DNA of 7,679 nt from Bacteroidota bacterium. GTDB lineage: Bacteria > Bacteroidota > Bacteroidia > Flavobacteriales_D > Crocinitomicaceae. Position numbers and translations under genes: made by a program. The stretch is taken from NCBI GenBank assembly GCA_018825925.1, contig JAHKAT010000044.1, forward strand, positions 1 through 7,679, given 5' to 3'. Numbering within the stretch: position 1 is the stretch's first letter; each line of letters starts with the position of its first letter. This document shows, piece after piece, positions 1-5,570 of the stretch. The notes beneath the pieces were generated by a model that saw nothing but the letters and a program-made list of their open reading frames with translations, made no database searches and was not told where the DNA came from.

Positions 1-399
1 ATCATAGCCAAAATTCTCGCCTATTCTATAGTATTCAATAATTGCCAAAAGTGTATTGGCTTGAATATTTCTCGACGCCCCATTTGATAAATTCCAACGA
101 TTATGGAGCGTTTTAAAATTTCTCTCGACGCCCTCTTTGTCCAAAAAGCTCCCATAGAAAAATCGCATAAGACGTTCCTTTGATCCCCACAGAAAAAGTA
201 GGTTGTTTTCGTTAACCGCTTGATCATGTAAGCGTAAATATTCTTCAAAAGCTGATTTTAACTTCCCTTCTTTTTCCCATTGAACCACCTTTGATTCGTC
301 AATTATAGGATATCGCAATTGTGTATCAGTAGCCACTAAATCTTGCCCGAATACCTGGGAAAAACACACTAGGATAAAAGTTAAAAATGCTTGTTTCAT
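1..399 (-). CDS. Secreted protein of unknown function, 3' end beyond the window
   Basis: This is a partial gene: 133 codons read without a stop from ATG at 399 to the left edge, so the C-terminus is missing. The N-terminus (MKQAFLTFILVCFSQVFG, then QD) is a typical Sec signal peptide: a short Lys, a hydrophobic core of about 14 residues, and a probable cleavage near residue 18. There is no Cys at the cleavage site, so it is not an obvious lipoprotein and is probably periplasmic or exported. The mature part is charged and looks helical (WEKEGKLKSAFEEYLRLHDQAV around residues 41-62), with many aromatic residues after that. I do not recognise the family. The ATG overlaps the TGA of the upstream membrane-protein gene as ATGA, which argues for translational coupling and a shared role. 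A different frame across 21-248 gives a 75-residue open frame; this frame is preferred because it has the signal peptide, the coupling and no stop. Confidence 0.8.
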   Translation of the reverse strand, partial: MKQAFLTFILVCFSQVFGQDLVATDTQLRYPIIDESKVVQWEKEGKLKSAFEEYLRLHDQAVNENNLLFLWGSKERLMRFFYGSFLDKEGVERNFKTLHNRWNLSNGASRNIQANTLLAIIEYYRIGENFGYD

Positions 400-695
400 T
401 TTTTTCGTTTTAGATGAAAGCGCAAAGCGATAACGTAGGGAATTCCTATTAAAACACAGATAGCCAAAAGTATGCCAGTTGGCAATAAGTGGAAGGACTT
501 AACATTTTCAAGCTCTGCAGGATCGTATCCTAGGCCAATAAAATACGACAAACTCAAAGGAGCATTTATGGTTTGTTCCTGAATCCCGTTCTTTAAAATG
601 ATGGCACCATCAAACAAATTAATTGGCAAACAGAAGAGTATCAGGGCTAAAAAAGCAAAACAAATAAAGAAAATCTTAAACGGGAAAGTACGCAT
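396..695 (-). CDS. Small two-helix inner-membrane protein, unknown function
   Basis: It encodes 99 residues. A hydrophobic segment lies at about 8-28 (FFICFAFLALILFCLPINLF region), then a polar stretch of about 40 residues, then a second hydrophobic segment at about 70-92 (TGILLAICVLIGIPYVIAL), and a basic tail RFHLKRKK. By the positive-inside rule both ends should be cytoplasmic, with the 40-residue loop in the periplasm. No catalytic motif or known domain is visible. The stop TGA overlaps the start of the downstream secreted-protein gene by 4 bp (ATGA), preceded by a run of A residues, so the two are very likely made together. A plausible but unproven reading is that the loop contacts the secreted partner. 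The gene is divergent from the tonB-like gene across 119 bp, in which I could not find a convincing TAnnTTTG promoter for either side. Confidence 0.8.
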   Translation of the reverse strand: MRTFPFKIFFICFAFLALILFCLPINLFDGAIILKNGIQEQTINAPLSLSYFIGLGYDPAELENVKSFHLLPTGILLAICVLIGIPYVIALRFHLKRKK

Positions 696-814
696 ATATG
701 ACAGTTTACATGCTCGAAGTTACATATAATTCAACAGTTAACCATTGCAGAAAAGTGAAGAAAATAGAGGCTTGAATTTTGTCGTTCTCTCAGTGAACTA
801 AAAAACAATTTTAT

Positions 815-1522
815 ATGGAAATCAAAAAAAATGAATCGAAAAATCTTGAGAAAAAAAGAAGCTTATTTTTTCAAGTCGGCCTATTTATGATCGGCAGTTT
901 AACGCTTGCTGCTTTTACTTACAGCACACCAACTATTTTGAGCAAAGAAGGGCGTAAAGTGGAGCGCATTCCTATCGCCCTTGATTATTCGGAAGAGGAG
1001 AAGAAGACAGAAACTGAAGTTTTTCAGGACAATGCAAGCACTTCATCCACTGTTGACAGCGAGCAAATGGCAAGTGAAGATATCATTGAAGGTAGCAATG
1101 AAGCCACCTCTGTAAATAGTCAAGCAGATGTTAATTTGGGGAATTTATTAAGCGGTCACGATCTTTCTATGGGCACTGATAGGATCATCATTGACTTAGA
1201 GGACGCTATCGATCTTTTTCCAATGAAAGACGCCCAATATCCCGGTGGCTATGCTGCTATGCAGAAATTTATTGCTTTGAATTTAGATTATCCTCAAGAA
1301 GCGATTGAATTGAAGCAAACTGGTTTAGTGAATGTCTCTTTTGTGGTGGAAAAGGATGGTAGTATCTCGAATGTTTCGATAGTTCGAGGAAGTCATGAAT
1401 TATTGAATCGAGAAGCAAAACGTTTGATTCGCAATTTTCCGAAATGGATACCTGCCGAGAGTAAATATGAAAAAGTGAGAACAGCTATTCATTTACCGAT
1501 TCGGTTTGAGGTGATGCCATAG
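815..1522 (+). CDS. TonB-family energy transducer (short, non-proline-rich linker)
   Basis: The product has 235 residues. A basic cytoplasmic tip (ESKNLEKKR) precedes one membrane anchor at about 16-37, as in TonB proteins inserted in the inner membrane. A linker at about 41-136 follows, then a TonB C-terminal domain at about 139-235. The domain shows the Bacteroidota pattern: AQYPGG near 140, LDYPQEAIELKQTGLVNVSF at 157-176, VVEKDGSISNVSIVRG at 177-192, EAKRLIRNFPKWIPA at 200-214, and the final strand LPIRFEV. Such domains bind the TonB box of outer-membrane transporters and pass on proton-motive force from ExbB/ExbD. The linker is oddly poor in proline (essentially one) and rich in Glu, Ser, Thr and Asn, unlike classical TonB. 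No exbB, exbD or TonB-dependent receptor gene lies nearby, so its substrate cannot be inferred. It may also be one of the TonB-like proteins with a structural rather than transport role. Upstream is AT-rich with no Shine-Dalgarno, as usual in this phylum. Confidence 0.88.
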   Translation: MEIKKNESKNLEKKRSLFFQVGLFMIGSLTLAAFTYSTPTILSKEGRKVERIPIALDYSEEEKKTETEVFQDNASTSSTVDSEQMASEDIIEGSNEATSVNSQADVNLGNLLSGHDLSMGTDRIIIDLEDAIDLFPMKDAQYPGGYAAMQKFIALNLDYPQEAIELKQTGLVNVSFVVEKDGSISNVSIVRGSHELLNREAKRLIRNFPKWIPAESKYEKVRTAIHLPIRFEVMP

Positions 1523-1572
1523 GATGCTTAGGATTTCAACAATTGAAAACATTTAAGTAATGATAATCAATC

Positions 1573-1725
1573 TTTTAACTGTGTTGTAACCGTTATAAAC
1601 GGCTATGAAAATTCAATATTAAAAAATATTGGCAGGAAAAAAAATAACATTTCACCTACTTCTCAATTCATAACCTGCTGATTTTTAGTGATAAAAACGT
1701 TTCATAACGGTTAAATCACTTAAAA
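1573..1725 (+). repeat. Imperfect inverted repeat with nested hairpins; candidate structured RNA or MITE-like element
   Basis: The arms 1573-1601 and 1698-1725 are complementary in four blocks. TTTTAA (1573-1578) pairs with TTAAAA (1720-1725), and GTG (1581-1583) pairs with CAC (1717-1719). TAACCGTTAT (1587-1596) pairs with ATAACGGTTA (1704-1713), and AACG (1598-1601) pairs with CGTT (1698-1701). That is about 24 pairs including T1585-A1715, broken by small bulges. Inside lie a perfect hairpin CAATATT-AAAA-AATATTG (1614-1631) and a further possible stem GGCAGG (1631-1636) with CCTGCT (1674-1679); these two share base 1631. There is no open reading frame of note. The shared fumC/tonB terminator starts 6 bp after the right arm. 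If tonB is transcribed to that terminator, this is a structured 3' UTR. It could also be an independent small RNA or a non-autonomous element; I see no clear target-site duplication. Confidence 0.55.
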
Positions 1726-1731
1726 TAATTC

Positions 1732-1769
1732 AAAAAGAAAGTCGCGGTTGTAGCCACGACTTTCTTTTT
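1732..1769 (-). terminator. Intrinsic terminator of fumC, probably bidirectional
   Basis: A 16-bp stem (1732-1747 with 1754-1769) closes a 6-base loop. The arm bases are A5-GAAAGTCG-type on one side and the T-rich complement on the other, so both strands end in a T-rich tract. One pair is imperfect: on the minus strand it is a G-U wobble, on the plus strand a C-A mismatch, so the hairpin is better in the fumC direction. It lies 20 bp past the fumC stop. It can also stop transcripts of the convergent tonB-like gene, whose stop is 209 bp away; I found no nearer terminator for that gene. Confidence 0.85.
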
Positions 1770-1788
1770 ATCTATTTCTTACACTTAT

Positions 1789-3186
1789 CTAATCCAACGA
1801 ACCAATCATTTTTGAAGGATCAACAATTTCATCATACTCTTCGCTCGTAACATGTCCCAAACCTACTGATGCTTCTTTCAAGGTGGTACCGTTTTTATGA
1901 GCGTACTTTGCGATTTCGGCTGCTTTGTAATAACCAATTTTGGTGTTCAAGGCCGTTACCAACATCAACGAATTCTCCAAGTGTTTTTTCACAACTGGCA
2001 AATTTGCTTCAATTCCTGCGGCGCATTTCTCTGTAAACGAAACGCAAGCATCTCCTATCAAGCGAGCGCTTTGTAATACGTTTGCTGCAATCACTGGTTT
2101 AAAGACATTCAACTCGAAGTGACCGTTAGACCCGGCGATGGAAACCGTTACGTCGTTACCCATTACCTGAGCACAAACCATGGTAAGTGCCTCCGGTTGT
2201 GTTGGATTTACTTTTCCTGGCATAATAGAAGAGCCTGGTTCATTGTCAGGAATTATAATTTCACCAATTCCACATCGCGGACCAGAAGATAAAAGTCGAA
2301 CATCATTTCCAATCTTCATCAACGATACTGCCGCTCTTTTCAGAGCTCCAGACAATTCCACCATCGCGTCGTGTGCAGCCAAAGCTTCGAATTTATTTGG
2401 TGCAGTTACAAAAGGTAAACCTGTAAACTCTGCAATTTTCTTTGCAACCAATACATCGTAACCTTTCGGGGTGTTTAAACCTGTTCCTACAGCAGTTCCT
2501 CCTAAAGCCAATTCAGTAACTGGAACCAAAGCGTTTTCCAAGCAACGCAAAGAATGATTCAATTGCGCCACATAACCACTAAATTCTTGTCCCAAGGTCA
2601 AAGGTGTTGCATCCATCATGTGCGTACGACCTGTTTTTACGATATCTTTAAAGGCCTCCACTTTCTTTTGCAAAGCATCTCGGAGAGTCACAATTCCCGG
2701 AATCGTTACGTCTGTCGCCATTTTATACGCCGCAATATGCATTGCAGTTGGGTAAGTATCGTTGGAAGATTGCGATTTATTCACATCGTCATTCGGATTC
2801 AATACTTTTTCAGAATCGTTCAAATTTCCACCATTCAAAACGTGAGCACGATTTGCAATTACTTCGTTACAGTTCATGTTGGATTGTGTTCCAGACCCTG
2901 TTTGCCAAATAACCAATGGAAATTCTGCATCGTGCATTCCTGTTAAAATCTCATCACAAACGCGAGAAATCAAATCTCTTTTTTCCGCTGAAAGGACACC
3001 TAATTCACAATTGGCGTGCGCTGCAGCTTTTTTCAAATAGGCAAAAGCGTGCACGATTTCTTTAGGCATAGAGCCTTCTGGACCTATTTTAAAATTATTT
3101 CTAGATCGCTCAGTTTGAGCTCCCCAATATTTATTGGCGGGAACATTTACCTCGCCCATCGTATCTTTTTCTATTCTAAACTCCAT
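1789..3186 (-). CDS. fumC: Fumarate hydratase, class II
   Basis: The product catalyses the reversible hydration of fumarate to (S)-malate in the TCA cycle, as an iron-independent cytosolic homotetramer. The 465-residue length is normal for class II fumarases. Motifs in order are GSGTQSNMNCNEVIANRA (97-114) and SSNDTYPTAMHIAA (140-153). TGRTHMMDATPLTLGQ (185-200) includes the conserved catalytic-site His189. The fumarate lyase signature GSSIMPGKVNPTQPEA lies at 318-333 on the mobile loop that carries the catalytic Ser. HFELNVFKP lies at 356-364. These fit fumarase rather than aspartase or argininosuccinate lyase, although aspartase is a close relative. The start gives MEFRIEKDTMGEVNVP, the standard family N-terminus. 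It is a single-gene unit: convergent with tonB, divergent from a microprotein gene, with its own terminator and a candidate promoter about 50 bp upstream. No frameshift or missing residue is seen. Confidence 0.97.
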   Translation of the reverse strand: MEFRIEKDTMGEVNVPANKYWGAQTERSRNNFKIGPEGSMPKEIVHAFAYLKKAAAHANCELGVLSAEKRDLISRVCDEILTGMHDAEFPLVIWQTGSGTQSNMNCNEVIANRAHVLNGGNLNDSEKVLNPNDDVNKSQSSNDTYPTAMHIAAYKMATDVTIPGIVTLRDALQKKVEAFKDIVKTGRTHMMDATPLTLGQEFSGYVAQLNHSLRCLENALVPVTELALGGTAVGTGLNTPKGYDVLVAKKIAEFTGLPFVTAPNKFEALAAHDAMVELSGALKRAAVSLMKIGNDVRLLSSGPRCGIGEIIIPDNEPGSSIMPGKVNPTQPEALTMVCAQVMGNDVTVSIAGSNGHFELNVFKPVIAANVLQSARLIGDACVSFTEKCAAGIEANLPVVKKHLENSLMLVTALNTKIGYYKAAEIAKYAHKNGTTLKEASVGLGHVTSEEYDEIVDPSKMIGSLD

Positions 3187-3238
3187 TTGGTATTGCTTGT
3201 TTGAATTATTTATTAATTTTACAACCGTAATTGGAGCA

Positions 3239-3246
3239 CAAATTTA
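3239..3246 (-). promoter_or_regulatory. Candidate -7 promoter element for fumC
   Basis: Read on the minus strand this is TAAATTTG, a perfect match to the Bacteroidota -7 consensus TAnnTTTG. It would place a start of transcription near 3231-3233 and give fumC a leader of about 45 bases. A matching -33 TTG is not evident at the usual 17-23 bp spacing, so this is a partial promoter call. The element also lies 10 bp before the divergent microprotein gene, so the two genes share a very short control region. Confidence 0.35.
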
Positions 3247-3256
3247 ATACAACCAA

Positions 3257-3418
3257 ATGAGTTTTTTAGGATTAGCATTGTTTCTTTTGATTGGTGGAAT
3301 GGCATTTTGGATGCTTGTTTTTTTAATGGGATTCATTTTACCCTTCTGGATCACTCTTGGAGTTTTCCAACAGTTACAACCAAAAAAGATTTTTGAAGAC
3401 GACGAAGCTGCTGAATAG
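3257..3418 (+). CDS. 53-residue membrane microprotein, unknown function
   Basis: The product is 53 residues. It starts MSFLGLALFLLIGG, is almost wholly hydrophobic to about residue 37 (ending PFWITLGVF), and closes with a polar tail QQLQPKKIFEDDEAAE. The hydrophobic part could be one long helix or two short ones turning near MGFILP (24-29). An in-frame TAA at 3245-3247 limits the start to this ATG. The case for a real gene rests on an uninterrupted hydrophobic-then-KK-then-acidic design and a strong terminator starting 28 bp after the stop. It also has the only plausible start between fumC and the next gene. The opposite strand here has an open frame of 63 residues (3244-3435), which looks like a shadow. 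I do not recognise the family. It could be a small regulator or subunit of a membrane complex, but nothing here shows which. Confidence 0.62.
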   Translation: MSFLGLALFLLIGGMAFWMLVFLMGFILPFWITLGVFQQLQPKKIFEDDEAAE

Positions 3419-3446
3419 TAAGCTCTGTTTGTCAATCATATTAATG

Positions 3447-3478
3447 CACTCTCAATGAAAGTTGAGGGTGTTTTTTTT
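3447..3478 (+). terminator. Intrinsic terminator after the microprotein gene
   Basis: The stem CACTCTCAA (3447-3455) pairs with TTGAGGGTG (3462-3470) over 9 bp with one G-T wobble, around the loop TGAAAG. Eight T residues (3471-3478) follow at once. This is a textbook rho-independent terminator reading rightward, 28 bp past the microprotein stop. Confidence 0.88.
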
Positions 3479-3704
3479 GTTGTATGACTTGAACACTCAA
3501 GATCGAAGACTTTTTTAATTCAGAATAAGAGATTTGTATTATGACCTACCGGCTTTGGTAGACTGGAGATGTTTTTTTTCAGAATGAGGGGAGAATTTAA
3601 TTGCTCACTTTTTTCTGATTTTGAGTCAGGGTCAGGGTCGGTATCAATGTGAAAGTCTATCTGTAACCAACCCTTCCTCCTTCGTTATGATCCAAAGTAA
3701 ATAA
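3479..3704. other. Gene-free spacer with small hairpins and T-tracts
   Basis: No credible gene is present. It holds a palindrome CTTGA-ACAC-TCAAG (3488-3501) with a T6 run 7 bp later. A second hairpin CTACC-GGCTTT-GGTAG (3546-3561) has a T8 run starting 10 bp downstream. A hexamer run TCAGGG, TCAGGG, TCGG follows at 3626-3641. Either hairpin might act as a weak back-up terminator, but the distance to the T runs makes this doubtful. No TAnnTTTG box was found ahead of the following gene, so its promoter is not located. Confidence 0.5.
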
Positions 3705-4574
3705 ATGAGAACAATTTATGCTATTGCCTCTTTAGGCATAATCTACGGTCTATTCAGCCTACAAAATCCCACTAAAAAGAAACCAAAACTAGCCAAATTT
3801 TTCGCTGAGAATTACGCATATATTCCTTCGGGAAACGTTTTGCTAGATGGTGAAACGGTCCATGTCGATTCCTTCTATTTATTCAAAACAGAATGTTCCA
3901 ACTTCAATTATTTAGAATTTCTAACAGACCTTAAAAAACTAGGAAGTCAAAAAGAATACAACTTGCATTATCCTGACACAAACAATTGGAACTCTTTTTC
4001 ATTTTCTCCCTACGCCAAACATTATTTTACACATCCAGCCTATCGTGATTTTCCTGTTGTAAACGTGAACAAAGAAAGTGCAGAAGCTTACTGTGTTTGG
4101 CTAGGACAAAAACTCAGCCAAGGTCAACCCGATTTTATATTTGAGGCACGACTGCCAACGAGAGTAGAATGGGTGCGAGCTGCCAAGAAAGATTCACAGT
4201 TTAGCTACTCTTGGAACACGAATCAATTGCAAAACGAAAAGGGACAAATGAAGGCGAATTGCATCCACGTTAAGCCTGAAAATTTATCGAAAAACATCGA
4301 AACCGGAAACATAGAAATTAAGAAAACAATCTCACCCTCAGTATCAATTGGAGATGTAGACATTATGGCTCCAGTAAAAGCATACTGGCCTGGCAACTTT
4401 AGTTTGTACAACATGAACGGAAACGCTGCAGAAATGACACAAGATGGTTATGTCTGTGGGGGTAGCTGGCGGCAATTTGGTTACGACATTCGAAACGACT
4501 CTTATGAAAAATACAGTAAAAGCAATATTAATATCGGTTTTCGACCTTTGCTTCGTGTAAGAAGAAAAGAATAG
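3705..4574 (+). CDS. FGE/sulfatase-modifying-factor-fold protein, probably non-catalytic, membrane-anchored or exported
   Basis: The 289-residue product has an N-terminal hydrophobic stretch (about 3-19, IYAIASLGIIYGLFSL), a signal peptide or anchor without a lipobox Cys. The FGE-sulfatase (SUMF1/EgtB/PvdO/GldK) fold follows. Motifs are IPSGNVLLDG (40-49); FYLFKTECSNFNYLEFL (57-73), matching the usual K-x-E-V-T-N-x-x-Y segment; FPVVNVNKESAEAYCVWLG (116-134); RLPTRVEWVRAAKK (149-162); NMNGNAAEM (236-244); GGSW (252-255); and IGFRPLL (277-283). The cysteine pair that binds copper in true formylglycine-generating enzymes, between GGSW and GFR, is absent, and the usual NGNVWEW reads NGNAAEM. Sulfatase activation is therefore unlikely; a structural or binding role like the gliding lipoproteins GldJ/GldK is possible, but it is much shorter than those. 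An in-frame TAA lies directly before the ATG, so the start is firm. It stands alone, and no sulfatase or gliding gene is in view. Confidence 0.85.
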   Translation: MRTIYAIASLGIIYGLFSLQNPTKKKPKLAKFFAENYAYIPSGNVLLDGETVHVDSFYLFKTECSNFNYLEFLTDLKKLGSQKEYNLHYPDTNNWNSFSFSPYAKHYFTHPAYRDFPVVNVNKESAEAYCVWLGQKLSQGQPDFIFEARLPTRVEWVRAAKKDSQFSYSWNTNQLQNEKGQMKANCIHVKPENLSKNIETGNIEIKKTISPSVSIGDVDIMAPVKAYWPGNFSLYNMNGNAAEMTQDGYVCGGSWRQFGYDIRNDSYEKYSKSNINIGFRPLLRVRRKE

Positions 4575-4623
4575 CTTAGGCTTGAGCAGGCCATACTTGA
4601 AAAACAGAAAACAATCATGTCAG

Positions 4624-4680
4624 AGTCAAAGGTCAATGATCAATAGTCAATGGTCAATGGTCAATGGTCAATGGTCAATG
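4624..4680. repeat. Tandem 7-bp repeat array (consensus GGTCAAT), about 8 units
   Basis: The units in order are AGTCAAA (4624), GGTCAAT (4631), GATCAAT (4638), AGTCAAT (4645), then four identical GGTCAAT units (4652-4679) and a final G. The array lies between two convergent genes, 50 bp after the FGE-like stop and 68 bp before the pyrF stop. The left units are degenerate and the right ones identical, which fits recent growth by slippage at the right side. Since 7 is not a multiple of 3, any open frame through it shows a 7-residue period (QWSMVNG); the 90-residue plus-strand frame at 4582-4854 is judged an artefact of this. Confidence 0.92.
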
Positions 4681-4747
4681 TCAGAATCTAAGCCAAATAT
4701 CCAAGTACATCCTGAGAAGTTAGTGCCTATTGCTTTGAGAAGTCCTT

Positions 4748-5569
4748 TTACAGAAATCCCTTCTCTTCCAAAATACTTGCCATATCTTGTTGAATTTTTT
4801 GGGCTTCATGCGCTGCTTTTTCGGCGAAATCTAATCCTTGGGATGCATAGATGATTCCGCGTGATGAATTTACTAGCAAACCGCAATCTTTGTTCCAGCC
4901 ATACTTCGCAACGTCCTCTAAAGAGCCGCCTTGAGCGCCAACGCCTGGTACCAAAAAGAAATGATCGGGCACCAATTTTCTTACTTCTCCAATGCCTTCT
5001 GCTCTGGTAGCTCCCACAACATACATTAAGTTGTCACTTGTTCCCCACAAACTCGACTTCTTCAAAACTTTTTCAAACAATCTTTCACCATTTCGGTCCT
5101 CTGTCATTTGAAAGTCAAGCGCGCCTTTGTTGGAGGTTAAGGCCAATAAAATCACCCATTTGTTTTTAAAATCCAAGAAAGGCGTTACACTGTCTTCCCC
5201 CATATAAGGCGCAACCGTAACGGAGTCAAAATTCAAGTATTCGTAGAATGTTTTGGCATAATACAACGAAGTATTACCGATGTCGCCACGCTTAGCATCT
5301 GCAATGGTGAAGCAGTTTTTAGGGATATAATCTATCGTTTTACGCAGAGATTCCCATCCTTTTGGTCCGTAGCATTCATAAAATGCAATGTTCGGCTTAT
5401 AGGCAACGCAAAAATCTTTGGTGGCATCAATGATTGCCTTATTAAAGGCAAACAATGGGTCTTCCATTTCTAGGAAATGCGCAGGAATTTTGGTCATATC
5501 CGTATCGAGGCCAACACATAAAAAGGACTTCTTACTCTTGATTTGTGCTACTAATTCTTGTTTCGTCAT
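4748..5569 (-). CDS. pyrF: Orotidine 5'-phosphate decarboxylase, type 2
   Basis: The product converts OMP to UMP, the last step of de novo pyrimidine synthesis, as a cytosolic TIM-barrel dimer. At 273 residues it is the longer type 2 (mycobacterial/Bacteroidota-like) form. Motifs are FLCVGLDTD (16-24) and AYKPNIAFYE (56-65). The catalytic block ADAKRGDIGNT (90-100) carries the Asp and Lys of the D-x-K-x-x-D signature. APYMGEDSVTPFL (120-132), the phosphate-binding LVPGVGAQGG (206-215) and NSSRGIIYAS (234-243) follow. The ATG lies 1 bp after the ppx stop (TAAAATG), so translation is probably coupled to ppx. It is the last gene of the der-ppx-pyrF run. I found no convincing terminator after its stop; the heptamer array lies there instead. 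No other pyr gene is nearby, so the linkage is not a pyrimidine operon. Confidence 0.96.
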   Translation of the reverse strand: MTKQELVAQIKSKKSFLCVGLDTDMTKIPAHFLEMEDPLFAFNKAIIDATKDFCVAYKPNIAFYECYGPKGWESLRKTIDYIPKNCFTIADAKRGDIGNTSLYYAKTFYEYLNFDSVTVAPYMGEDSVTPFLDFKNKWVILLALTSNKGALDFQMTEDRNGERLFEKVLKKSSLWGTSDNLMYVVGATRAEGIGEVRKLVPDHFFLVPGVGAQGGSLEDVAKYGWNKDCGLLVNSSRGIIYASQGLDFAEKAAHEAQKIQQDMASILEEKGFL

Positions 5570-5570
5570 T

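Noticed and set aside
21..248. 75-residue minus-strand open frame
   Set aside because: It lies inside the partial secreted-protein gene in another frame; that frame has a signal peptide, an ATGA-coupled start and runs open to the edge.
1940..3204. Plus-strand open frames antisense to fumC (1940-2122, 2180-2461, 2554-2946, 3016-3204)
   Set aside because: fumC is complete with all family motifs; these frames show no domain and follow from its codon composition.
3200..3221. Possible plus-strand promoter for the microprotein (TTTG at 3200, TAATTTTA at 3214)
   Set aside because: The -7 box misses the final G and the spacing of 10 bp is too short for the Bacteroidota consensus.
3584..3652. 22-codon open frame in the gap before the FGE-like gene
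   Set aside because: It is very short, its Ser-Gly run comes from the TCAGGG repeats, and no supporting signal was seen.
4713..4743. 8-bp direct repeat TGAGAAGT (4713-4720 and 4736-4743)
   Set aside because: It is short, AT-rich and next to the end of pyrF, with no associated element; likely chance.
4582..4854. 90-residue plus-strand open frame
   Set aside because: It runs through the heptamer array, giving a QWSMVNG-type periodic peptide, and then antisense to the 3' end of pyrF; no domain-like content.
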